Part shown: positions 26,590 through 34,072 of the stretch, piece by piece
Numbering within the stretch: the stretch's first letter is position 1
How the letters are laid out: each line of letters begins with the position of its first letter
Origin: Colimorpha sp002372855
GTDB lineage: Bacteria; Bacteroidota; Bacteroidia; Bacteroidales; P3
DNA: 64,000 nucleotides
Direction: 5' to 3'
Assembly: GCA_946621635.1 (NCBI GenBank)
Contig: CAMOOR010000003.1
Coordinates: 1-64,000 of the forward strand
Position numbers and translations under genes: made by a program
The notes under the pieces: model-generated
Database searches by the model: none
What the model saw: the letters and a program-made list of their open reading frames with translations, nothing else
What the model was told of the DNA's origin: nothing

Positions 26590-26630
26590 AGTTTTTATTG
26601 ATTATTTTTCTGCCATATATATATCAAAAA

Positions 26631-26664
26631 GACTGCCAATGGCAGTCCGACTGACATTTTGTCA
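26631..26664 (-). promoter_or_regulatory. Double palindrome upstream of grpE (candidate heat-shock operator)
   Basis: GACTGCC-aat-GGCAGTC (26631-26647) is a perfect inverted repeat. Two bases further, TGACA-ttt-TGTCA (26652-26664) is another perfect one, preceded by GAC. The second overlaps the stop codon of the OstA-like gene. Both fit GACTGnCA..TGnCAGTC, also present upstream of dnaK and the M6 gene. The position, 42-75 bp before the grpE ATG, suits an operator. Confidence 0.55.
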
Positions 26665-28191
26665 CCACACAAAGACATCCTCAGGCTTGCGAGGGCGACG
26701 GCTGGACAACCAGCGGAAGTCTTTCATGCGTCGCCATTCTGCAGGCACCGCTGACACAGGATAGGTCTTGAGGTCGGGCTTGTCATAGGTGACAACACGC
26801 GAGGGCGCCCTGGTGGTGTCGAAGTAAATGCGCATATCGCTGCCCATGCCAACGTTGACACCGAGCAGGGAGGTCCCGGTGGTGCTGTCGCCTTCGGTGA
26901 TGTAGTAGACCATCTGTGCATTGCCAAGGACGTCGGCATATTGAGGCTCGCCGGACTCGAAATACACGACCCCCTGCCTGCCCTTGAGCTGGTTGAACTT
27001 CTCTCGGTCCACCTGCTGCACGCCGAAGCAGTCACTGCGCAGCCACGCACGGTGCACTCCGCTGGTGTCGTGGAGCAACTCAATGGTGTCGGCCGTGCAC
27101 TGGTAGTGTTCATACCACAGCACCGGATCTTTATATAAAGAGAGCAAGGAATCGCCAGCGCTGTAGAAGGCCGAATCGCACATGGCCTGGGCATCATGGC
27201 GGTAGACCTTGACCTTGTAGTTGGCACGGACGGACTGCAGCTGGTTGGCACTGTCGGTAGTGACATAGACGGTATCGGCATGCAAGAAGAGAGAATCCTT
27301 GCCGTCGACAAAGAGCACCAACGCCCTACCCGTGACGAAAGAGAAGTTGCGAACCTGGTTTGTCTCGCCATAAAGGCCCGTGCAGGTAATGTTGTTCACC
27401 GAATCGAAGATTCGCACATTGCCATAGGCCTTCCCGTACCGCTCCTGATCGTCATAATAGAGGGTATCGCTGTCGATTGTACGCCCTTGGTTGTCCACAT
27501 GCGACGCACGGTAGGAGATGGCGAAACGCGTCTGGGTATTGTAGTCGCCCAGGTCGCTGAAGATAACCGACGAGTCGCTGTAGATACGTGTCGGGCTCTC
27601 GAAGTGGGCCACCTCCGTGTTGGTATTGTAAATCAGCGTGTCCGTGTATAGCGTCATACCGGTGTCGGCCAGCACAACCTCGTTATAGATGTAGAACTCT
27701 TTCCGGTCGGAATTGTATTCGCCCTGACGGCTGTCGAGGGTTCGCGCACCGCTGAGGGCGTGTCCCCACTCGGTGTAGTAGGCCGTAGCCTTATTGCGCT
27801 CATAAGTAACATGATTGGCAAGCAATTGGGTCCTTCCGTCGACCAACACCACGGTGTCGTCCCAGATGTCAACCACGCGGGTGTTGCCGTCATAGTACAG
27901 GCGGTCGCCGTAAATAAACGTGGTATCCGACAGCTTGATGACGACCGACCCGAAGGCCGTGAAACTGTTTTCCCGGGTATTATAGTGGGCCGAATCGGAG
28001 GTCAGCGTCATACCCTCATGGACAGCTTTCACACGGCGGTAGAGCACCCAGATGTCACCATTGTTGGGGTCGCGCGAGCCCATGCCCGACGAGTACTCAA
28101 TCAGCTTCTGCGCCGAACAGTGTGCAATCACTCCCCCCAGGAGCAAAGCCAAAAGGACTATTCTCTTCAATTGCCTGCGATGTTTAAACAC
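26662..28191 (-). CDS. OstA/LptA-like envelope protein
   Basis: A 509-residue secreted protein related to the OstA/LptA domain used in LPS transport, probably periplasmic. It has repeated beta strands of the form DxxxYxxxxNxxxAxGxVxI (LTSDSAHYNTRENSFTAFGS; YGDRLYYDGNTRVVDIWDD; LYTDTLIYNTNTEVAHFE; IDSDTLYYDDQERYGKAYGN) over residues about 55-260. The start appears to be GTG at 28191 (VFKHRRQLKRIVLLALLL), giving a signal peptide ending near HCSAQ; a TTG at codon 8 is the alternative. The start abuts a perfect 12-bp-arm palindrome (28192-28219). It follows gldJ by 48 bp. Confidence 0.8.
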   Translation of the reverse strand: MFKHRRQLKRIVLLALLLGGVIAHCSAQKLIEYSSGMGSRDPNNGDIWVLYRRVKAVHEGMTLTSDSAHYNTRENSFTAFGSVVIKLSDTTFIYGDRLYYDGNTRVVDIWDDTVVLVDGRTQLLANHVTYERNKATAYYTEWGHALSGARTLDSRQGEYNSDRKEFYIYNEVVLADTGMTLYTDTLIYNTNTEVAHFESPTRIYSDSSVIFSDLGDYNTQTRFAISYRASHVDNQGRTIDSDTLYYDDQERYGKAYGNVRIFDSVNNITCTGLYGETNQVRNFSFVTGRALVLFVDGKDSLFLHADTVYVTTDSANQLQSVRANYKVKVYRHDAQAMCDSAFYSAGDSLLSLYKDPVLWYEHYQCTADTIELLHDTSGVHRAWLRSDCFGVQQVDREKFNQLKGRQGVVYFESGEPQYADVLGNAQMVYYITEGDSTTGTSLLGVNVGMGSDMRIYFDTTRAPSRVVTYDKPDLKTYPVSAVPAEWRRMKDFRWLSSRRPRKPEDVFVW

Positions 28192-28219
28192 GTAGAGACG
28201 TGGGTGGCCACGTCTCTAC
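28192..28219. repeat. GTAGAGACG palindrome between gldJ and the OstA-like gene
   Basis: Perfect arms GTAGAGACGTGG and CCACGTCTCTAC with a 4-nt centre. The same GTAGAGACG..CGTCTCTAC core recurs three times at 62140-62511. It lies between the gldJ stop and the next start and may form a hairpin that attenuates or stabilises the transcript. Confidence 0.7.
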
Positions 28220-28239
28220 TATCTTGCTATGGGTGAATC

Positions 28240-29835
28240 TTATTGAACACGGGAGCCAAGACGATCCATTGCACAACGGAAACCAATCCAGGAGGCGGAC
28301 TTGTCCTGGTCGAGGTAACGGCGGCTGGCGGCCTGCAGGTAGTAGGCACGATCCTTCCAGCTGCCACCCTTGACAACGCGGACCTTATTGTTCACCAGCG
28401 AATTGGTGGGACGCTGTTCGTCGTTGGACTTGCGGCGATACATTCTGTTGGTCCAGGTCTCATCCTCGGTGAGGGTTTCGCCCTCTTCTTCGCCTTCACC
28501 ATCATCTTCTTCAACGTACTCTTCGCTGGTATCTCCCTCATCACCGGAGTACTCCTCCTCACCTTCTTCACCTTCCGTGTTTTGATCTTTCCAGTTATCG
28601 AGACCGGAGTGGCGGTCGCCATCGAGGTAGTTGATATTGTCAGCCTGACGATAGTTGCGGCGGTCGGCCTGGTAGTCAACATTCTTGTACTTCATCATAC
28701 CGTCCTCGCCGATGAACACTTCGCCGTCCTCGTCGATTTCGGGGGTTCTGTAGACGTTACCGCGGAAGGGGTCGATATCGTCGCCGCCCACAGAGCTGGA
28801 GGGGGTTTTACGATAGACATCCTGGCACCACTCGCTGACGTTGCCGGCCATGTTGTACAGACCGTAGTCGTTGGGGAAGTACCACTTCACGGGGCAGGTG
28901 TAGTCCCAGCCGTCGTTCAGGTTGCCAGCCACGCCCATGGCGTCACCGCGGGTGCGCTTGAAGTTGGCAAGGAACTGACCGTAATATTTCTTGTTGGCGG
29001 AGCGCAGGCTCTGACCGACCCAGGGGTAGGTCTTGTGCTCGGTGACACGCTCGTCGTAGGTGGAGCCGATCTGGGCCAGAGCGGCAAACTCCCATTCAGC
29101 CTCTGTTGGCAGACGGTAGTAGGGATAGAGGATACCGTCGGATTTGCGCACCTGACGCTCCTCGCCACCAGCCGCGGGATCGAGGTTGGTAATACCTTTT
29201 CTTGTCTCGCCCTCATAGCGGCCGGCCAGGTAGACGTCGGTCTGGAAGGCGTTGGTACCCAAGTTCTCCTGGTCAAGCATGAGGATGCCCATGTCGACGA
29301 GCAGTTTCTCGTTGACGCGGTCGGTACGCCAGGTGCAGAAAGCCATGGCCTGCTCCCAGGTCACACCCACCACAGGATAGTCCTGATAGCTGGGGCTCTG
29401 GAAGTAGTAGTCGACAAAGCTCTCGCGCCATGCCAGGCGGTCGCGCCAGGTGGCGGTGTCGGGCATCACGAATTCAACCTTCTCGGGATATTCCTCGCCA
29501 TAGGCGCGGCGCATCCAGTAGACAAACTCGCCGTATTGCTTGTTGCTAACCTCGGTCTCGTCCATGTAGAAGGAAGAGACCGTGATGGAATGGGCAACGT
29601 TGTTCCACGTATAGCGGGTGTCCTCGGAGGCGAAACCTCCTTGCACCGAACCGCCTTCAATGAACACCAGGCCGGGGGCCGTGGTTTGGTTCGTTCTGTT
29701 GGAGACATCATAGCCGCCCCACTGGGGGTCGTTATAGTTCCATCCAGTAGTCTCGGACTGTCCGGCCTTGTTTCCACACGAGGCCAGGAACATCACGGCA
29801 GCCAACATCAGGCTTGAGAATTTGAACACTTTCAT
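28240..29835 (-). CDS. gldJ: GldJ-like gliding/T9SS lipoprotein (SUMF1/FGE fold)
   Basis: A 531-residue lipoprotein (MKVFKFSSLMLAAVMFLASC, lipobox LASC) with a formylglycine-generating-enzyme-type fold. The stretch PGLVFIEGGS, SFYMDETEVSNKQYGEFVYW, PDTATWRDRLAW, YPVVGVTWEQAMAFCTWRTD and the C-terminal VRVVKGGSWKDRAYYLQ match GldJ more closely than PorK/GldK. GldJ-type proteins stabilise GldK and the T9SS ring. An acidic insert of about 60 residues (EGEEGEEEYSGDEGDTSEEY onward) precedes the last conserved block. It lies downstream of porP, but porK, porL, porM and porN are absent nearby. Confidence 0.82.
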   Translation of the reverse strand: MKVFKFSSLMLAAVMFLASCGNKAGQSETTGWNYNDPQWGGYDVSNRTNQTTAPGLVFIEGGSVQGGFASEDTRYTWNNVAHSITVSSFYMDETEVSNKQYGEFVYWMRRAYGEEYPEKVEFVMPDTATWRDRLAWRESFVDYYFQSPSYQDYPVVGVTWEQAMAFCTWRTDRVNEKLLVDMGILMLDQENLGTNAFQTDVYLAGRYEGETRKGITNLDPAAGGEERQVRKSDGILYPYYRLPTEAEWEFAALAQIGSTYDERVTEHKTYPWVGQSLRSANKKYYGQFLANFKRTRGDAMGVAGNLNDGWDYTCPVKWYFPNDYGLYNMAGNVSEWCQDVYRKTPSSSVGGDDIDPFRGNVYRTPEIDEDGEVFIGEDGMMKYKNVDYQADRRNYRQADNINYLDGDRHSGLDNWKDQNTEGEEGEEEYSGDEGDTSEEYVEEDDGEGEEEGETLTEDETWTNRMYRRKSNDEQRPTNSLVNNKVRVVKGGSWKDRAYYLQAASRRYLDQDKSASWIGFRCAMDRLGSRVQ

Positions 29836-29895
29836 ATCTTTTCTATTTATTTTTCCTTATAACGTATTTCTTCAAAAAAAGTTTCATTTTTCCTA

Positions 29896-30909
29896 TTAGA
29901 AGGACGGGCAGCGGATGGCCTTGACCTTCTTTTTGTGCTCAGGCACAGGCAGCAGGAAACCGGCCGTAATCTCGTGCGCGCCGGCAGTGCTGTTGGCCAG
30001 CTTGGACACCGTCACGTCGTAGCTGTAGCCCACTTTGAAGTAGTCCTGCTGCACACCCACCTGAAAGATAAAGGCATCGGTGTTCTCCGTGCCGTGGCGG
30101 AACCACACACCCACCAGGAAGGGCATCCAGTCGAGGTAGACACCATAGTTAAAATAATGGAAACCACCCTGATACTGGTAGACGATGTTGGGCGAAATGA
30201 CCGGGGTGCCAAGGCCGAGCGACGACTGGCGACGGCCTTCCTCGGCCACGTTGATCAAACCGCCTCCGTGCACCGTGAACTTCATCGGCACGGGGTCGGT
30301 GGAATAGAAGGCCACATTGGGCTGCGTGAGGTGCGAGGCGGCGAAACCGGCATACCACTTCGAGCCGTTGACCAGGATACCGGCATTGAAGTCGGGAGTC
30401 CACTGGCTCAGCTTGTCGGGAGGCGTGGCACCGGTGGCGTAGGAGAAGCCCATCTCACGGTCGATCTGGTCGGGGAATCGCAGGTAGTCGTCCCAACTCA
30501 GGTGCGTATTGACAATCGATGCCTGCAGGGCAGCGCTCATGTAGACATCGCGGCCAAGCTGGAAACGGAAGGAGTAGATGGCACCCAACGAATTGGTAGA
30601 CAGCGCTCCGTGGTCACCCACGCGGTCGGTCATCACGATGAAACCCAGACCTCCGTGAAGGTCGGGAAAGTACTGGTCGTAGGAGGCGGAGACGGTGGTG
30701 AATGCGCTCACCAATCCTGGCCATTGCGCACGGTAGGTCAGCGAGATACGCGGAGCAACTGCAGAACCGGCAAAGGCAGGGTTCAGATAAAGAGGATTGG
30801 CATAGAACTGGGAGAAGCCCACATCCTGGGCTCCCGCCGTCGCGCTGAACAGCAGCATGGCTCCCAAAATGGCGTTTTTCAGTCTCCTTTTCATTCGTTT
30901 GTTTGACAT
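29896..30909 (-). CDS. porP: PorP/SprF family type IX secretion outer-membrane protein
   Basis: Outer-membrane beta-barrel of 337 residues that anchors T9SS components or adhesins. The diagnostic N-terminus AQDVGFSQFYANPLYLNPAF follows the signal peptide. Alternating beta strands run to the end, including GGLGFIVMTDRVGDHG, HLSWDDYLRFPDQID and GVWFRHGTENTDAFIFQVG. MKRRLKNAILGAMLLFSATA at 30894 is an alternative start and gives a more usual signal peptide. The gene precedes gldJ by 60 bp. Bacteroidota genomes carry several porP/sprF paralogs, so this may not be the core copy. Confidence 0.87.
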   Translation of the reverse strand: MSNKRMKRRLKNAILGAMLLFSATAGAQDVGFSQFYANPLYLNPAFAGSAVAPRISLTYRAQWPGLVSAFTTVSASYDQYFPDLHGGLGFIVMTDRVGDHGALSTNSLGAIYSFRFQLGRDVYMSAALQASIVNTHLSWDDYLRFPDQIDREMGFSYATGATPPDKLSQWTPDFNAGILVNGSKWYAGFAASHLTQPNVAFYSTDPVPMKFTVHGGGLINVAEEGRRQSSLGLGTPVISPNIVYQYQGGFHYFNYGVYLDWMPFLVGVWFRHGTENTDAFIFQVGVQQDYFKVGYSYDVTVSKLANSTAGAHEITAGFLLPVPEHKKKVKAIRCPSF

Positions 30910-31029
30910 ATTACAGGCCTATAATCAAATTGCAATATTACAAAGATTTTTTCAATTGACAATGTTTAAAATTAAAAAAAAATGCAACACACATGTTATC
31001 AGCACAATAATTTTCACCGAAGAACACCC

Positions 31030-31674
31030 TCAACGGCGCCAAACAGCATATTCAACCCCGTCGACAGACACAATTTTGCGATTTTTTCGGTCTTTCATCA
31101 AGGGGCATCCGTGGAAAGTCGTGGCGTCGCAGAGCCGCTCCACCCGGGTGGCCATCCCGACCTCCTCCAGCCCCTCGCACATCGAAAAGGCCGAGATGCC
31201 GATGATCTCCACGTCCAGCGGCAGTTCCATCTTTGCCAGCCCACGGCAGTAGGCGAACGCCCCCTCGCCGACACGGCGGAGACCAGCGGGGAACTCGATG
31301 GTTTTCAGCATGGTGCAGCCGCAAAACGACTGCGTGCCGATGTAGGTTATTCCCCGGGCGGAGAAACCCGTCAGGCTGTCGCAGCGGTAGAAGGCGTTCT
31401 CCCCCACCCCGACAACACGGTATACCACGTCGCCATGCCGCACGGAATCGGGAACCACCAAGTCACCAACAGGCTTGTTTCCTGCATAATACGGCCACTC
31501 CTTCTCGGGATGGGTCACAACGGCACAGGCCCTGTCCCGTTCAATCCTGTAGTAGAGCATCTGCCCGCTGGGGGCCACGGCGCAAAAATCATACTGCCCC
31601 TGCGCCGACGCCACCCATGGAATCGTACACAGAAGACATACTATCAATCGTTTAACGACTTTCAAACAATTCAT
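31030..31674 (-). CDS. Secreted leucine-rich-repeat (BspA/LRR_5-like) protein
   Basis: A 214-residue protein from MNCLKVVKRLIVCLLC, with signal peptide ending WVASAQ. The ATG at 31698 would add eight poorly hydrophobic residues. From about residue 75 it has three or four BspA-type LRR_5 repeats (VGENAFYRCDSLTGFSARGI, IGTQSFCGCTMLKTIEFPAG, VGEGAFAYCRGLAKMELPLD, IGISAFSMCEGLEEVGMATR). Such repeats usually mediate surface binding. No T9SS C-terminal domain is seen; the end is short and basic (EYAVWRR). Confidence 0.82.
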   Translation of the reverse strand: MNCLKVVKRLIVCLLCTIPWVASAQGQYDFCAVAPSGQMLYYRIERDRACAVVTHPEKEWPYYAGNKPVGDLVVPDSVRHGDVVYRVVGVGENAFYRCDSLTGFSARGITYIGTQSFCGCTMLKTIEFPAGLRRVGEGAFAYCRGLAKMELPLDVEIIGISAFSMCEGLEEVGMATRVERLCDATTFHGCPLMKDRKNRKIVSVDGVEYAVWRR

Positions 31675-31694
31675 ACTCCGAGCAATTTTGAACT

Positions 31695-31726
31695 GCAAAA
31701 ATACGAAATAAAATCCATTCGCGCAA
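31695..31726 (-). promoter_or_regulatory. Promoter of the LRR gene
   Basis: On the complement, TTG at 31726-31724 and TATTTTTGC at 31703-31695 are separated by 20 bp. This Bacteroidota-type promoter lies 21 bp before the chosen start. Confidence 0.5.
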
Positions 31727-31769
31727 CGGCACGCACCTTTTTGCCCCCATTCCGACCTCCCGGTCGCTC

Positions 31770-31895
31770 CCTCTACCTACCATCTCCTTCCAGAAAAGAG
31801 GATGATATGAAGCGGGTAAGAAGGTGGTAAGAAGATGGGAAGAAGATGATAGCTTATCAGTACTGATTATCAGCGTGTTGAAAATGTTAAAATCT
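31770..31895 (+). repeat. Dispersed intergenic repeat, copy 2
   Basis: Contains AAGAAGGTGGTAAGAAGATG, then GGAAGAAGATGATAGCTTAT and CAGTACTGATTATCAGCGTG, with an upstream CTACCTACCATCTCCTTCC part shared in weaker form with copy 1. It points toward the gene at 32098. Confidence 0.7.
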
Positions 31896-32028
31896 GAGGT
31901 GTTTTTTGGAGCCGGAAACGACGTGGAAGAAGCTTCCGGAAAAAGAAAATACAGGTCGCTAACATTCATGTTCCATGATAGTTAACGTATTTTCGCTGCA
32001 GGAAACTTTGCAAAGACGAAAAAGAAAA

Positions 32029-32061
32029 TTGGCGAGTTTCGATTTTATTTTGTATATTTGC
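32029..32061 (+). promoter_or_regulatory. Promoter of the 32098 gene run
   Basis: TTGG at 32029-32032 and TATATTTGC at 32053-32061 are separated by 20 bp, matching the Bacteroidota consensus. They lie 37 bp before the start codon. This probably drives the membrane protein, fucosidase and M23 genes together. Confidence 0.65.
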
Positions 32062-32097
32062 ATTTTCGAACGAAGGAAGGAAACTTTTTATAAAAGA

Positions 32098-32607
32098 ATG
32101 ATTGGTTGGATTATAGTCATCGTTGTCCTGTTGGTGATGTTCCTCATTCCGGTGGGAATCGCCGCGTGGATTCTGTCTGTCTACTACAACAAACAGGAGA
32201 AGATGCTGCGCGACGAGGCTGAAGCCCACCGCAAAATCCTCGACGGCACCTACGACCGCATCTGGAACAACATCAAACAGCGCACAGGCATCTCCGAGGA
32301 GTACCGCCGCTCGTTCAACGACATCTACCCCGACCTCATCGACCAATCCATTAACAACGAAGCATTTGTGGATTGGATTCTGGATTGCAATCCCGATTTC
32401 GACCCCAACGAATACGTCCCCTTGCTGGAGAGCATCGCCCTCGACCGCGAGAAATTCATCACCCACCAACGCCGCATGCTCGCGCTCATCAAGGATCACC
32501 GCCTGCTGGTCTCCGGCAAACCTGCCAAATGGCTCATCCACGACTGCTCGGCCATCCAGTATGTGCCCATGGACACCGATTTTGCCCGTTGGGGACGACG
32601 TATTTAA
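32098..32607 (+). CDS. Hypothetical protein with N-terminal membrane anchor
   Basis: A 169-residue protein. The first 30 residues (MIGWIIVIVVLLVMFLIPVG) form a single transmembrane segment, followed by a charged, mostly helical domain (KQEKMLRDEAEAHRKILDGT, ISEEYRRSFNDIYPDLIDQ). The layout and the 'W-I-KQR ... IYPDLI' pattern faintly recall LemA proteins, but too weakly to assign. The ATG at 32098 was preferred over 31975 because the longer frame crosses the promoter. The gene starts an apparent operon with the fucosidase 19 bp downstream. Confidence 0.65.
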   Translation: MIGWIIVIVVLLVMFLIPVGIAAWILSVYYNKQEKMLRDEAEAHRKILDGTYDRIWNNIKQRTGISEEYRRSFNDIYPDLIDQSINNEAFVDWILDCNPDFDPNEYVPLLESIALDREKFITHQRRMLALIKDHRLLVSGKPAKWLIHDCSAIQYVPMDTDFARWGRRI

Positions 32608-32626
32608 CTGATAGCAAGCCTTTTTT

Positions 32627-34072
32627 ATGAAACGCCGAACCCTACGCCTGATGATTGCACTGACACCTCTGGCGCTGGCGTCGTGTTGTACCGAAACCAT
32701 CGAGCCGTTCGGCCCCGTGCCCACGCCGCAGCAGTTGGCGTGGCAACGCATGGAAATCAACATGTTCTGCCATTTCGGACCCAACACCTTCAGCGGCGCC
32801 GAATGGGGCGACGGCACCGAACCCGAGGACCTGTTCCATCCGCGTGCAATGGACTGCCGCCAGTGGGTCGACGTGGCCGAACAGGCGGGCATGAAGGGCA
32901 TCATCCTCACCGCCAAGCACCACGACGGATTCTGCCTGTGGCCGTCGGCTCAGAGCACGCACACCGTGGCGCAAAGCTCATGGAATGAGGGACATGGCGA
33001 TGTTCTTCGCGAGTTCACCGATGCCTGTCGGGGCAGGGTGAAAGCCGGAGTCTACATCTCGCCCTGGGACCGCAACCATCCCGCCTACGGCACAGCAGAA
33101 TACAACGACGTGTTTGTCAATACCTTGCGCGAGGTTCACACCGCCTACGGTCCCTTGTTCGAACAGTGGTTCGACGGCGCTTGCGGCGAGGGTCCCAACG
33201 GCAAAAAGCAGCACTATGACTGGCCACGTTTCATGCAGACCATGAACGAGTTGAACCCCAATGCCATCATCTTCAGCGACATTGGTCCGGGCTGCCGATG
33301 GGTGGGCAACGAGTCCGGTCGCACAGGCGACACCTGCTGGAGCACCCTCTGCACCGACGGCGCCACCCCCAGCGAGAACAAGCCGGCACCCAAGGAGTTG
33401 GAGACCGGCCACGCGCCAAACTCATCACTCAAAACGCAAAACTCATCACTAAATTGGGTTCCCGCCGAGTGCGACGTCAGCATCCGCCCGGGGTGGTTCT
33501 GGCATCCCGACGAGCATCCGAAGTCGGTGGACGAGCTGATGGAGATATACTACAACTCTGTGGGGCGCAACGGGTTGCTGCTGCTCAATGTGCCGCCGGA
33601 CACCAACGGCCGCATCTGCGCCGAGGACAGTGCCGTGCTGGTGGCCTTCCGCGCCGAGCGCGACCGCATTTTCGCCAACGACCTGGCACAGAACGCCAAA
33701 GTCAATGCCTGGCACCGTCCGGGCCACAAAGCGAAAAACGTGCTCGACACGTCCTACCACACCTACTGGGCCGCCACTGGAAAGAGCGCCGAACTGACGC
33801 TGGAGATGGACTCCGTAACCGAGTTCGACATCATCGTCATCCAAGAGTATATCCCTCTGGGTCAGCGCATAACCAGCGTCAAACTGCTATATGATTTCGG
33901 CGACGGCCTCTACTCCTACACCGACGGAGACGAACCCGCCTGCACCACCGTCGGCTACAAGCGCATCATCCGCCTCGACCATCCTGTCAAATGGCGCCGT
34001 GTCATATTCCAGTTCGAGGGCATGGCCCCGCCAGTCATCAACCGCATAGCACTCTATAACTCAGCACGATGA
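32627..34072 (+). CDS. Alpha-L-fucosidase, GH29 family
   Basis: Predicted lipoprotein or periplasmic glycoside hydrolase releasing terminal L-fucose, as from mucin or plant glycans; 481 residues. The leader MKRRTLRLMIALTPLALASC carries a lipobox. The GH29 barrel includes MFCHFGPNTFSGAEWGDG, ILTAKHHDGFCLWPS, AGVYISPWDRNHPAYG and the nucleophile Asp in FEQWFDGACG near residue 182. A C-terminal beta-sandwich follows. Residues about 264-276 (HAPNSSLKTQNSSLN) are an in-frame insert encoded by an AACTCATCACT word array. The stop overlaps the M23 start by ATGA. Most similar Bacteroidota enzymes act in glycan foraging. Confidence 0.92.
   Translation: MKRRTLRLMIALTPLALASCCTETIEPFGPVPTPQQLAWQRMEINMFCHFGPNTFSGAEWGDGTEPEDLFHPRAMDCRQWVDVAEQAGMKGIILTAKHHDGFCLWPSAQSTHTVAQSSWNEGHGDVLREFTDACRGRVKAGVYISPWDRNHPAYGTAEYNDVFVNTLREVHTAYGPLFEQWFDGACGEGPNGKKQHYDWPRFMQTMNELNPNAIIFSDIGPGCRWVGNESGRTGDTCWSTLCTDGATPSENKPAPKELETGHAPNSSLKTQNSSLNWVPAECDVSIRPGWFWHPDEHPKSVDELMEIYYNSVGRNGLLLLNVPPDTNGRICAEDSAVLVAFRAERDRIFANDLAQNAKVNAWHRPGHKAKNVLDTSYHTYWAATGKSAELTLEMDSVTEFDIIVIQEYIPLGQRITSVKLLYDFGDGLYSYTDGDEPACTTVGYKRIIRLDHPVKWRRVIFQFEGMAPPVINRIALYNSAR
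33417..33455 (+). repeat. AACTCATCACT word array inside the fucosidase gene
   Basis: caaactcatcactcaaaacg followed by caaaactcatcactaaa is an 11-bp word repeated with a spacer. It is in frame and encodes NSSLKTQNSSLN between barrel elements. The word belongs to the same ACT-cored group as arrays at 3146, 34105 and 62450. Confidence 0.7.

Larger units (their letters stand above)
31675..32097. other. Divergent intergenic region with promoters and a dispersed repeat
   Basis: Contains the LRR-gene promoter (31695-31726, minus), copy 2 of the dispersed repeat (31770-31895) and the promoter of the downstream plus-strand gene (32029-32061). The 105-residue minus frame across it comes from the repeat and is not supported as a gene. 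Confidence 0.6.
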
